A stretch of DNA of 64,000 nucleotides from CAWAHD01 sp963781785 (GTDB taxonomy: Bacteria > Planctomycetota > Planctomycetia > Isosphaerales > Isosphaeraceae). The notes beneath the pieces are model-generated. The model did no database searches and was not told the DNA's origin. It saw nothing but the letters and a program-made list of their open reading frames with translations. Positions 21,518 to 30,243 of the stretch are shown one piece after another; the first letter of the stretch is position 1, and each line of letters starts with the position of its first letter. The stretch is from positions 2,728,001 through 2,792,000 of the forward strand of contig CAWAHD010000002.1 in NCBI GenBank assembly GCA_963781785.1, read 5' to 3'. The translations under genes and the position numbers were made by a program.

Positions 21518-22565
21518 CACAATGACCCCCAAACCCTGAGAAAATCTCAGGGGGGTTGGGGGGCGTATTGACCAAGGATGAGGGGTGAATCACCGCTCTC
21601 GCCCCTTCTGGTCCGCTTCTGCGCGACGGACCGGCTATAGGCCTCGCAGCAATGCGGTCCCGCCGACAACGTCCGAGCGCATAACCGGTGCACCGGAGAC
21701 CGTGCGCATTCGCGCATCGATGCCGCGCCCCCACATGGCGACGGCAGTGCTTTGCGCAACCTCAAGGAAGAGTTCGGCTGGCGTCGTGCCGCGATGTGCT
21801 CCGGGAGTGGCACAAAATGGCACTGGATGGCAAGAGAATCCGGACGTTGGGTCACACACCGGCCGTTTTCAGTGATCGCCCTCTGCGCCAAGGCTCGCAG
21901 GCCATTCTCGCCGACATCCTGATTTTGCGTGCGTTGTCTCGCTGTTGCATCAGGCTGCCATCTCGCTCTTGGTTGCCTTCGCTTGCTTCTGTTCAAGGCG
22001 TATTGGCAGCGGTCGGAATGGCGGGCGCATGGTGCAGGTCTGACCTTGGAACAGAAGCAAACAAAGAAAACGAATATTTTGGTGAAGTATCCACTAGGCC
22101 ATTGCGTCCCGGGGGCATTCCTGCTTTCCTGCCTTCGTCATGCCGTTTGAGTGGGGCTCCTGTCCGACAGCGCAACAGATTCCGCCAGTATGCGCAATCC
22201 GAAGAATGTCCGTACTGCGCCCCATTTTCATCAGCCCCGCCTCGGCCTCTCCCGAACGGACGCCATTCAATCGAAGTCCCCCGCCAAATCTGAACCACGA
22301 TGAGCGAGTAAACGCACATGCCGAGGACGCAAACGGCGGCGCTCTCAAACCTCGTCAGGTGACAGAAGACGAATTGACCCCAGCTCGTCGTGCGCGCACG
22401 CTTCTTCGCGCGCGTACAATCATTATACAAGGTTATCGAAAATCCCCCCGTACCTACCGCACGGTATAACGTACGAGACGCGCTCCCAAGCGTTTGGGTA
22501 ATTCGCGGTTGTGGTGTTTTGCGGAACATTGTTCGGCGACATTAGCAAATGAGTCATCGGTCCTG

Positions 22566-22698
22566 GTCCGTTGTTCGCGATGTGGTTCGACTGAGGGCGC
22601 GTGGCTCCGCCAGTTCCTCAGTTGCATTCCGGACGCGAAACCGGCACGGATTTCGTCTGAATTTCGCGACGCACGGTTGGTTTTGCCGGTTGTGCCCA
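22566..22698 (+). repeat. Repeat B, copy 1
   Basis: About 130 bases shared with 23706-23838. Shared blocks are CG.TTCG, GCGATG, GCGCG, CTCCGCCA, AACCGGCACG and GCCGGTTGTGC. The last two blocks are inverse complements of each other, so each copy can form the same stem. No protein is conserved between the copies. Confidence 0.45.
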
Positions 22699-22779
22699 AC
22701 AAAGGGGTTCGTCGGCCTTCGCCCGCCACGCGCCGCCCCGGATGCTGACGGGCAAGATGCCCGTCCCCCCTGCCGACCA

Positions 22780-22938
22780 TGTGGTAGAGTTGGGCGACTG
22801 AGCGCCTTGGCGATGCCTCCTCATCGCGACATATCTCCGACTCAGGACCAAAGCTGAGCTGCCGCCTGCCCTGCGAGACACTGCACACGGACAGGCCGCC
22901 TGACAGCGTTCGACGTCGGAGAGTGCTGAGACAGTTCT
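22780..22938 (+). repeat. Repeat A, copy 2
   Basis: This matches copy 1 at 21361-21517 over its whole length with many substitutions and short indels. The 18-base core and the GTCGGAGAGTGCT segment are intact. It lacks the upstream TTGACT box of copy 1. Confidence 0.55.
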
Positions 22939-23705
22939 GGCCTGGCCCACCCCATGCGAATTCGCTGAGGAGTAGGGGTGGGTGTTGTTTGTGCTCGGTA
23001 ACGACGACCAATGGTGAGTTAGATGTGATCTGTGCGACTGGTCATACACCCCGCCGTGGCCCGCTCGTGACAGTTGCCGGTTCTCGACTCGTACCCCAAC
23101 CCCCCGTCGCGCCGCCTTGCCTAGTCCGACCCTGATTCCCCGTCATCCGCTTCCGACTGCCTGCGGCCTCAATCCGGTCGGCATGGACCGCCTGGTGCTG
23201 CTGGGTCACGTAGGTCGGCGGCTGACGGGCACTCATCGCCGCGGCGCGCTCCGTGACAGGCGGCCGCCGTGCGATGTGCGAGCGCGCAATTGCTTCTTCG
23301 CCGGCTACGCGGATTTCCGATTATCGGACTTCGACTCTCGGACTTTCCCCTGTTCCTGCTTGCTGGATTCGCGTGGCTGATCCGCCCCCTTGTCAAGTCC
23401 CGGAAGAGCGCCAGAAAGTGCCGTAACCTGAACAGAAGCGTGTATTTGCAGGATGCTCCCCGTTTCGCCGAAATCGGCTTCGTTCGTCGCATATTCGCTG
23501 ATTTCGCCCCGCTGATTCCTGTCATTCTCAGGCACATCGTTCTGATCCGGAGAAGAAAGGATCAGCCACGTTCGGTCCCGGGCGACGAGTCGTTCCGGCC
23601 GACCTGGGCGAGCATCAACAGCGATGCACCGCGCGGATTTGACCGCGTCAAGGCGAGAGCGCCAGCAAGCCGATTCCGCCCCCCACATCACAAGGAAGTC
23701 TTGCT

Positions 23706-23838
23706 CGGTCGTTCGGCAATTTTTGCGATGCGAAGTGCGCGACTCCGCCATTCTCCCAATTTTGCGGTGCCGGACCAAAACCGGCACGAATTCCGGTTCT
23801 CCTGCACGACACCGTGTGGGTTTCGCCGGTTGTGCCGG
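23706..23838 (+). repeat. Repeat B, copy 2
   Basis: The partner of 22566-22698, with the same inverted AACCGGC / GCCGGTT stem about 50 bases apart. It ends about 170 bases upstream of the promoter of the retron-like locus. Confidence 0.45.
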
Positions 23839-24011
23839 ATGAAATGTCTCCAAGGGGGTCACTCTTCGCGTCGCCTGACAATCGGCGCCGATCACGTCGT
23901 CCGTCATCGATATGACCGCGATCCAGAAATCACGTGTGGTGTCCCCGAAATCAGCGCGGCGATCTGCTCGGGCGAGCCGCTCAGATTTCAAGAAAATCCC
24001 GCGCTGTATCA

Positions 24012-24040
24012 TTGACATTACTGCAAAGAGTTTGTCTAAT
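24012..24040 (+). promoter_or_regulatory. Strong sigma-70-type promoter of the retron-like locus
   Basis: A consensus TTGACA (24012-24017), a 17-base spacer and TCTAAT (24035-24040). Transcription would begin near 24047, at the foot of a perfect 6-bp hairpin. There is no coding start until 24577, so it first transcribes about 530 bases of structured leader. Confidence 0.6.
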
Positions 24041-24046
24041 ATGTCG

Positions 24047-24400
24047 ACCTGGGAAGGTCCAGGTAGCTCTTTGACAATCGAATACCGCTTTCGTTATTGG
24101 TTCCTGCCCCGACGTGCCGGCGACTTCGTCGTCGTCACTAAGAATTGAACCACCTTCGAACGGACCGACCTGTCGGGTCCGGGCCGCACGCGGCGCGTTT
24201 ATCGGATCGGTGAACGCGTACGGCGGCGACCGGAGCGACGTGCGCGACCGCGCTTTCGCGACGCGTTTTCAGGCCGGCGCGCTCGTCTGACCGGTAACGG
24301 CGGACGGCGGCGACCGGACCGACGCGACCGAGCACGTTTTTCGCGACGTCGCAGTTTCTTTGGTGCTCGCTGTTCGGTTGTCTGTTCGGGGGACTCGGCA
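24047..24400 (+). ncRNA. Candidate structured leader / possible retron msr-msd RNA
   Basis: Directly after the promoter come a perfect hairpin (ACCTGG / CCAGGT, 24047-24064) and an 8-bp hairpin with one bulge and a CCTG loop (24161-24181). Then follow two imperfect direct repeats of about 65 bases (24206-24270 and 24288-24355) sharing ACGGCGGCGACCGGA.CGAC and TTTCGCGACG. It lies upstream of a small ORF, an Xre regulator and a retron-like reverse transcriptase. I did not find a convincing pair of terminal a1/a2 inverted repeats or a branching-G motif, so the msr-msd assignment is weak. Confidence 0.25.
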
Positions 24401-24576
24401 ACATGTCTTCGACGTGTTTTCGTGTACAGTTCGCTGGTTTGAGAACGGGGTGTCTTCCTAAGGACGGTCGGGGCGTTCCCGGGCGTCCAAGGTGGTCGGT
24501 TCCCGACGTGCCTTTGCAGAGCATTGGCAGGAATCCCGTTTGTTCTCTGATGCCGGATCCCGGCAGAAAGGTCTCT

Positions 24577-24870
24577 ATGGAACGAACTGTACGGAAGCGG
24601 AGCGGAGCCATCTGGCTCCCGGTTGTCGACGTAGACTTCGCCTTGCTTGGGTTCAAGAACCCTCGCGCGGTGGAGTTATTCATCGGCGCACGGCGTCAGG
24701 CTCTCATGAAGGTGGTGCAGATGCTGGAAACGGCGAAGCGCAACCAGATTGACGGCCAGGCTCGACTGGATGTCAAGGATATTGGACTGCTTCTGCAAGC
24801 AATCGCCTTGACAGTGGAATGGATGACCGAAGTTACCTATGACGGGTTAGATGACGATGAGCAGACCTAA
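24577..24870 (+). CDS. Small hypothetical protein of the retron-like locus
   Basis: The product is 97 aa with ATG at 24577 after AGAAAGG (5-base spacing). It reads as a compact, mostly helical cytoplasmic protein: IWLPVVDVDFALLGFKNP, then RAVELFIGARRQALMKVVQM, then VKDIGLLLQAIALTVEWM and an acidic tail. I do not recognise the family. It lies 24 bp before the Xre regulator on the same strand, so it is likely part of the same operon. Confidence 0.55.
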   Translation: MERTVRKRSGAIWLPVVDVDFALLGFKNPRAVELFIGARRQALMKVVQMLETAKRNQIDGQARLDVKDIGLLLQAIALTVEWMTEVTYDGLDDDEQT

Positions 24871-24894
24871 CACCCCCTTTTTTGAAAGTCCTGA

Positions 24895-25212
24895 ATGCTT
24901 GCTCTCGGACAAGCGATTCGATCACTGAGAGTGAAGAAAGGCTTGACCCAAAAGGAACTTGCCCGTTTATCAAGGATCACTCCGTCTTTCCTGAGCCAAG
25001 TCGAGGGTGATCACCGGGAGGCAAGTTTTACGGTGCTGCGACGCATCGCCGCCGCCTTGGAGGTCGCGCCTGAGGTTCTTATCTGGGAATCGGTGGAGCT
25101 TCCTGGCGGAATGAACGAAGACGATCGACGAATGTGTGAGTTCGCCAAGCTTATTGTGCGAAGGGTTTACGAGAATGCGGCCCGAACCGCAGACAGTCAA
25201 AACTCCGTTTGA
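24895..25212 (+). CDS. Xre-family helix-turn-helix regulator
   Basis: The product is 105 aa. Residues 5-60 are a canonical Xre/Cro HTH: LGQAIRSLRVKKGLTQKELA, RLSRITPSFLSQVEGDHREA, FTVLRRIAAALEVAPEVL. The C-terminal 40 residues are helical (DDRRMCEFAKLIVRRVYENA). Its 3' end overlaps the reverse-transcriptase start by 38 bp, indicating translational coupling. An HTH protein encoded immediately before a retron-type RT is the layout of HTH-associated retrons; it could be the effector or the repressor. Confidence 0.8.
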   Translation: MLALGQAIRSLRVKKGLTQKELARLSRITPSFLSQVEGDHREASFTVLRRIAAALEVAPEVLIWESVELPGGMNEDDRRMCEFAKLIVRRVYENAARTADSQNSV

Positions 25213-26090
25213 ACCAGCAATTGAGACTGTTCTCGAACTTTCAACGGCGCTACGTCTCAACGAGCGAGACCTGACGACGATCGTTGATCGCGCACCACTG
25301 TCCTACACGAGTTTCAGGCAGCCGAAAAGGTCCGGCGGATTTCGTCTAATCCGCCCGCCAAAGAAGGAGCTTCGCGTCGTTCAGAAGCGCGTATACCGGA
25401 TGTTAGGGCCTCGCGTGCGCTATCCGCGGTGGATGATGGGCGGTGTCCCGAAGCGATCGATTTTCACGCACGCCGAGCCTCACGTCGGGCGATTCATGGT
25501 CGCGACTCTCGACGTGGATTCATTCTTCCCGTCCGTGAGACCAGCCCAAGTTTGCTCGGGTACTCGAGCGATTCAACATCAAAGAGCCTGCGATCGGCGC
25601 GTTGGTTCGGTTGACGACATTGGAAGATCAACTGCCGCAGGGAGCGCCGACGAGCTGCTTCCTCGCCAATCTGGTCTTGGACCCGGCCGATCGACAGATT
25701 TATTCCCTGTGTCGGAAGCATGGCCTGGCGTTTACCCGCTATATTGACGATCTTGCGATCTCCGGGGATCGCGACTTGCGAACTTTCCGGGAATCATTCA
25801 CCTCGCCGATCGAAGAGATGGGGTTCCGCGTTTCGACGAAGAAGATGATTCAGTTCATGGAACGATCAGTTCCGCAAATCGTCACGAACCTGTGCGTCAA
25901 CGACAGGATGCGGCCGACAAAGAAGTTCATCGAAGATGTTGAAGATGATTTGTGGGTATGCCCAACGCGGCATAGCCGCAACCAAAAAGGTGGGCTCTTC
26001 CGACTGTCGTGTGGGCAGCAATCCACTGGTGGCTCAGATTGGAATATAGTGACGTCCGCTGTACTCCGAAAGGCGCAAGCTTTTCCCTGA
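25175..26090 (+). pseudogene. Retron-like reverse transcriptase, frameshifted and C-terminally altered
   Basis: The first frame (from ATG 25175) has SGGFRLIRPPKKELRVVQKR, WMMGGVPKRSIFTHA, and motif A FMVATLDVDSFFPSV. A break at about 25535-25560 moves coding to the next frame: KFARVLERFNIKEPAIGALV, QGAPTSCFLANLVLDPADRQ, the catalytic FTRYIDDLAISGD, and QIVTNLCVND in the place of the retron VTG motif. After FIEDVEDDLW (about 25955) the frame reads into unrelated sequence, so roughly the last 60-100 residues expected of a retron RT are gone. The IS-like element begins about 140 bp later. The indel alone could be a sequence error, but the lost C-terminus is more probably real. Confidence 0.7.
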
Positions 26091-26233
26091 GGTTCCCCGG
26101 CTGATGGCCGCGGGGGGCGGGACCAGAGGCCCCAGTTCCCGCCCCCCGAACCCCCCACCCCCTTCCCTCTTCACTGTTCCGGCTCAAAATTACCGCGTTC
26201 TCCCCTTGCATACGAGTCCGGTGCTGAGTTTTA

Positions 26234-27973
26234 TCCGCACCAGAGCCGGAAATGCCAATTCCGTTAATGCAAAAATGGCATTCATCCCACAAACTGGTTG
26301 GTACCTACTTCAACCACCCGGGGGAGAATGCCATGAACACAGTATGGCCCTTTCTGGTCAAGTTTGCCAGCCTCATCGTCTGCACCCTCCATTGCTTCGA
26401 CCGGGTCATCTTCAAAGGCCATCTGGCCTTGGCTTCTCCCCACGAACTCGAACGTTTTGTCGATTTCGTTCTCAAGGTTCGCCGCACCGACTTCATCAAA
26501 TGCATGGCGCCCCAGTACTCTGAGCGTTTGGTTCAACATGCCCAGGCCTGGGCGCGGAAGGCTGGTCGCACCTACGTGTATCGCACCGGCGACTTCCGCA
26601 AAGACCAATGGGCTCTCAACCTCGTCCGCGACCAAGGCATCCTCGAGGGACTCGTCGGCATCCTTTGCACCCAAGAAACCTGCCCTTCCTTCGCCCTCGT
26701 GCCCGGCCGCGACCGGCCTCAGTTCGTCAGCCGGCCCCGGCAGCAGCGAGTCCTCTATTACTACTTCCTCGATCCGCAGTTCGGCCTGATCCACGTCCGC
26801 CTGCAGACCTGGTTGCCGTTCACTGTCCAGGTCTATGTCAACGGCCACGAATGGCTGGCCCAGCAAATGGTGCAGAAAAGACTGGGCTTCGTTCAGCAGC
26901 ACAACGCGTTTACACAACTCGACGATCCGGTCCAGGTCCAGCGCCTGGCCGACCGCTTTGCTCAGCTCAACTGGGCCAAAACCCTCAATCGTTGGGCACG
27001 GCAGGTCAATCCGTTGCTTCACGAACTGCTTCGGGGCTACTCCATACATTGGGTCGTTGATCAAGCCGAGTTCGCCACCGACTTGCTGTTTACAAGTCGC
27101 GCGGCCTTGGCCGGTTTGTACCGTGCGCTCCTGGATTATGCGGTGTGCACATTTTCCCCCAAAGACATTCTCGGCTTCCTCGGCCGCAAGTGGGATCGCC
27201 GCTTCGATGGTGAAGTGCACACCCACTACGAAGAGGACCGCTGGTTCGGAGCCCGCATCAAGCACCGCATGAAGACCAACTGGCTGAAGATGTACGACAA
27301 GTTCGGCCTGATCCTGCGAGTGGAAACGGTTATCAACGCCCCCAAGGAATTCTGGGTCTATCGCACGCGACAGCACCACGACGGCAAGTCATCGGCTGGC
27401 TATTTTCCCATGAACAAGAGCGTGGCCTCCTTGGTCCACTATCGAGAACAGGCGTTGGCCTGTAACCGCCGCTACCTGGATGCCTTGGCGGTGGTTAACG
27501 ACCCGGCACCGGCCTACCAAGAGCTACGGCAACTCACCGAACCCAAAGTAGTCGACACCCGTAGCTATGCCGGTTTCAATCCGGCTCGGTCCGAAGACCT
27601 GCGGCTGTTTCTCGCGGTGCTGGAGGGCAACCACATTGCGCGTGGCTTTCGCAACGGCGACATTCGGGAACCGCTGTTCGGCAGCCCGCGGCAACTGCGC
27701 CAGCAACGCCGTGCCAGCGCCGCGGTGGGGCGATTGCTCAAAAGGCTCCACGTACGCCACCTGATCGCGAAGATACCGCGCACTCGGCGTTGGCGCGTTA
27801 CCGAACGCGGCCGCCGGTTGCTGGGTCTCGCGGTCCAGCTCTACCAAAGCGCTTGGCCAAAAATCGCTGCGTAGCCGAGAGTTACTGATCAAAAACTTCT
27901 CCGCATCTTGCGTAGAAGTTCAGGGGAAAGAATCTAAAGGGATTGGGCCCGGGAGCGCTGGCTCTGGAGCGGA
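26234..27973 (+). mobile_element. Putative IS-like element with 14-bp terminal inverted repeats
   Basis: TCCGCACCAGAGCC at 26234-26247 and GGCTCTGGAGCGGA at 27960-27973 are inverse complements with one mismatch. They bracket a single 513-aa gene with 85 bp on each side. Weak similarity continues outward on both sides (GAGTTTTA versus CAGTTAAGC read inward), so the ends may be a few bases further out. I see no target-site duplication. The insertion abuts the truncated reverse transcriptase. Mobility is inferred from structure, not from a recognised transposase family. Confidence 0.5.
26333..27874 (+). CDS. 513-aa protein of the IS-like element, family not recognised
   Basis: The ATG at 26333 follows GGGGGAG by 8 bases; the open frame starts 27 codons earlier without a ribosome-binding site. 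N-terminal block: ASLIVCTLHCFDRVIFKGHL. Middle: YVYRTGDFRKDQWALNLVRD, YYYFLDPQFGLIHVRLQTWL and TVQVYVNGHEWLAQQMVQKR. Then comes a charged region, ALLDYAVCTFSPKDILGFLG, and a C-terminal winged-helix-like end (AAVGRLLKRLHVRHLIAKIP, then RWRVTERGRRLL). It contains several conserved-looking Asp and Glu residues but no DDE, tyrosine or serine recombinase pattern I can defend. Codon use is ordinary and the frame intact, unlike its neighbours, which suggests recent arrival. Confidence 0.65.
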   Translation: MNTVWPFLVKFASLIVCTLHCFDRVIFKGHLALASPHELERFVDFVLKVRRTDFIKCMAPQYSERLVQHAQAWARKAGRTYVYRTGDFRKDQWALNLVRDQGILEGLVGILCTQETCPSFALVPGRDRPQFVSRPRQQRVLYYYFLDPQFGLIHVRLQTWLPFTVQVYVNGHEWLAQQMVQKRLGFVQQHNAFTQLDDPVQVQRLADRFAQLNWAKTLNRWARQVNPLLHELLRGYSIHWVVDQAEFATDLLFTSRAALAGLYRALLDYAVCTFSPKDILGFLGRKWDRRFDGEVHTHYEEDRWFGARIKHRMKTNWLKMYDKFGLILRVETVINAPKEFWVYRTRQHHDGKSSAGYFPMNKSVASLVHYREQALACNRRYLDALAVVNDPAPAYQELRQLTEPKVVDTRSYAGFNPARSEDLRLFLAVLEGNHIARGFRNGDIREPLFGSPRQLRQQRRASAAVGRLLKRLHVRHLIAKIPRTRRWRVTERGRRLLGLAVQLYQSAWPKIAA

Positions 27974-27975
27974 GC

Positions 27976-28224
27976 TTAACTGTCACCCGGCTGAAGAAAC
28001 AGCTCACCGGTCGAGTGGGCCATATCTTCCAAGCGGATTCGCGTCTCGGCGGGACGCTGCGGGGGAGATTGTGCGGCGTTGACTGGCGATGCTAAAGGAG
28101 GGGCGTCGACTTGGGATCCGTGGACAATGCCGGTTAAGGATTCTGTCATGTTCGACGGAAACGTACTCTTTGCCGCTCGTGCCCTCGCTCGGGTAACGTC
28201 AATTGTTTCGCTACCGCGGACCAT
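27976..28224 (-). CDS. Possible small hypothetical protein, start uncertain
   Basis: An 82-codon frame, weakly supported. The same frame continues upstream of ATG 28224 with RILLSLDEYDEMVRGSETID, which looks genuinely coding. Just before it a different frame ends in MLIPSRVAIPKR and a stop, so a single-base break near 28255 may separate the true N-terminus. The C-terminal half is Pro/Ala/Gln-rich. No function can be suggested. It ends at the edge of the IS-like element. Confidence 0.3.
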   Translation of the reverse strand: MVRGSETIDVTRARARAAKSTFPSNMTESLTGIVHGSQVDAPPLASPVNAAQSPPQRPAETRIRLEDMAHSTGELFLQPGDS

Positions 28225-28468
28225 TTCGTCGTATTCGTCCAGCGACAGCAGGATGCGTCTATCGTTTGGGTATGGCGACCCGCGACGGGATCAGCATTCC
28301 TCGGAGGCCTGCGTCACCGAGGGAGGGTTTTCACGTCGAAGCCTCCGACCAATTCGAACCGGTGGTTTCGAGACGCCGCTGGTGACACGGTCGTTGGGTC
28401 TCGACCGTACGACCGCCTCTGAACTGATTGGCATGGTGGCCAGGAAGTTCACGATGTGAGGGCTAGGC

Positions 28469-29740
28469 ATGACAGTGGGTAGCTCGAAATTCGACGCTTC
28501 ACCATCGGCCTTGGGTTACCTAAACCAGTTGCGCTCTGCCCTACTCATTGCCCTGCAACGAGACGACGAACCGTACCTGTGCCTCAGCGTCGAGAAGCTC
28601 GACGACGTCGCCTTCCACGAAGCGAACAACTCTCCAAACGTGGCAACCGAGTTACGCCAGTACAAGCTCCACGTTGAGCGTCAGGGTGGCCTCGGCGACA
28701 AGAGCCCGGACATCTGGAAGACGCTACGGGTTTGGGCCGAGGCTGCCACCACTGGGCAAATCGATCTCGATCGAGTGAAGCTTTGCCTCGTCACGACTTC
28801 GGCAGTGACTGATCAGAACGCTGTTCGCCTGTTGCACCCCGACCCGTCGAAGCGGGAGCCCGAAACGGCGAGGGAGTCGTTGGAAAAGGCGGGTTCGGAG
28901 TCGAAAAACGAGGTCGTCAGGGAGGCGTATTCAGCGCTCTCGAAGCTCACCGTCCCCGAGCGGAAGAAGCTGTTCTCGGCAATGTACCTCTTCTCCGGAT
29001 CGATCGATGCCACGAGTGTTCAGGGCCAGATCGGCCGGTGCCTCTGGTCGGCGTGCGTGTCTCAACATCGTGACGCCTTCATCAACCGCCTGGAAGGTTG
29101 GTGGATCGATCTCGTCGTCCGACACCTCAGCCAAGGGGACCCGGCTCTCATCCCAATCTACTTGGTCCAGCAGCAAGTCGACGAGATCCGTTCTCAGTTC
29201 GGGCGAGACCGTTTGCCAGACGATCTTCTCCATGAGTCGATTCCGGAGGACGTAATCGATACTACCGAGGAGAGCGTGTTCGTCCGCCAGTTGACCCTGA
29301 TCAGAATTTCCGCAGCCCGGCTCCGGTTGGCGCAGGAGGATCACTACCGGGCCTTCGCACAGCGATCGCGCTGGGTCAAAGACAAGCTGGTGGGCCTCGA
29401 CGAAATGGTGAGATACGAAACTCGGCTTGTGACGTGCTGGAAGGAGCGCTTCCTCATCATGGTCGAGGGGGTTCAGGCGGCTTGCGACGAGCCGACATTG
29501 GCTCACCACGGCTCGGAACTCCTGAATTGGATCGTCGCCGAGGCACCGTCGAGAAGTCACCTGTGGATCCGCCTGGATTTCCAGTCCGAGTACATGACTA
29601 AAGGCTCGTATCACATGCTGGCGGACCAACTTCGGGTCGGCTGGCACCCCGAGTACCAAGCCCGACTAGCTCCGCCCGCGACCCCGCCCGTGCCACCAGC
29701 CTCGAAATTGCCGAGGAAGCGGAAGGGGATCTCGAAATGA
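28469..29740 (+). CDS. ABC-three-component system effector, nuclease-like N-terminal domain
   Basis: The product is 423 aa. The N-terminal 130 residues look like a PD-(D/E)xK-related (DUF4297-like) nuclease domain: ALGYLNQLRSALLIALQRDD, SVEKLDDVAFHE with acidic residues, ELRQYKLH giving the QxK element, then SPDIWKTLRVWAEA. The remaining 290 residues (RCLWSACVSQHRDAFINRLE, GWWIDLVVRHL, FVRQLTLIRISAARLRLAQE, DHYRAFAQRSRWVKDKL) match the C-terminal domain type that links effectors to the ABC-three-component ATPase. The gene overlaps the next by 4 bases. The expected role is nucleic-acid cleavage triggered by the ATPase during invasion. Confidence 0.7.
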   Translation: MTVGSSKFDASPSALGYLNQLRSALLIALQRDDEPYLCLSVEKLDDVAFHEANNSPNVATELRQYKLHVERQGGLGDKSPDIWKTLRVWAEAATTGQIDLDRVKLCLVTTSAVTDQNAVRLLHPDPSKREPETARESLEKAGSESKNEVVREAYSALSKLTVPERKKLFSAMYLFSGSIDATSVQGQIGRCLWSACVSQHRDAFINRLEGWWIDLVVRHLSQGDPALIPIYLVQQQVDEIRSQFGRDRLPDDLLHESIPEDVIDTTEESVFVRQLTLIRISAARLRLAQEDHYRAFAQRSRWVKDKLVGLDEMVRYETRLVTCWKERFLIMVEGVQAACDEPTLAHHGSELLNWIVAEAPSRSHLWIRLDFQSEYMTKGSYHMLADQLRVGWHPEYQARLAPPATPPVPPASKLPRKRKGISK

Positions 29741-30243
29741 TGTTACGCTGGGAAGAGCGGCCGACCGAGGTAGCTAACCTACTGAATCCAGCATTCGTCG
29801 GGATTCTGCTCCGAAGGGCGGTAGATGGTTATGCTCAGCATTCACAGAAGGGGATGCCGCTCGAACTTCTTTTCCTGGTGCTGCCCTTCTGCCTGCATGC
29901 AGCAACGGCCAGGCGACTGCCGAGAGCGGTTTCTACTCCGCTACACGTTTGGCTCCAACGTGCCGAAAACCGGGACGTCTTAATCTCATTTGCCGAGAGA
30001 GCATCCGCCCTCGTCCCTTTCGGCCGGGAAGCGATCATGTTCGCCGCTCAGCGGGGGGTGCTCGCCATCGAGGAAAGCGGACTGCTTCGGGCAGGGGATG
30101 CCGGGCTGCTCGGAGCGCCGGCGTATCGAGATTCGGGCGAGGAGGTGCGCGAAGCCCTCGGATCGGCCGAGTTTGTAGGTCGTTGGTTCGCCCTCGCCGG
30201 GTCGACTGCGACCATTTTCACGCTGTTAGGGGTGAGTCCATGA
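29737..30243 (+). CDS. ABC-three-component system middle component
   Basis: The product is 168 aa. It opens with RWEERPTEVANLLNPAFVGI, the usual start of middle-component proteins that sit between effector and ATPase. A conserved LPFCLHAATARRLP stretch and helices with FGREAIMFAAQRGVLAIEES follow. It probably acts as an adaptor between the other two proteins; it has no catalytic motif. It overlaps the upstream stop (ATGATG) and the downstream start (ATGA), a tightly coupled three-gene operon. Confidence 0.75.
   Translation: MMLRWEERPTEVANLLNPAFVGILLRRAVDGYAQHSQKGMPLELLFLVLPFCLHAATARRLPRAVSTPLHVWLQRAENRDVLISFAERASALVPFGREAIMFAAQRGVLAIEESGLLRAGDAGLLGAPAYRDSGEEVREALGSAEFVGRWFALAGSTATIFTLLGVSP

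Larger units (their letters stand above)
21189..24011. other. Gene-poor, repeat-rich region
   Basis: About 2.8 kb without a convincing gene on either strand. Open frames are short and their translations are low-complexity or arginine-rich. It contains two pairs of imperfect repeats (21361/22780 and 22566/23706), a promoter-like pair at 21342 and a G-rich run at 21550. Nothing identifies an intact mobile element. It may be a graveyard of inserted elements beside the defence island. Confidence 0.5.

Noticed and set aside
21547..21996. Transposase-like fragment on the minus strand
   Set aside because: Segments looked vaguely protein-like, but no motif of any transposase family could be placed.
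26282..27379. 365-aa minus-strand frame in the IS-like element
   Set aside because: Complementary to the 513-aa protein, which has a ribosome-binding site and better composition.
28079..28459. 126-aa plus-strand frame before the ABC-three-component operon
   Set aside because: Low-complexity translation; the opposite strand carries a better frame (LSLDEYDEMVRGSE).
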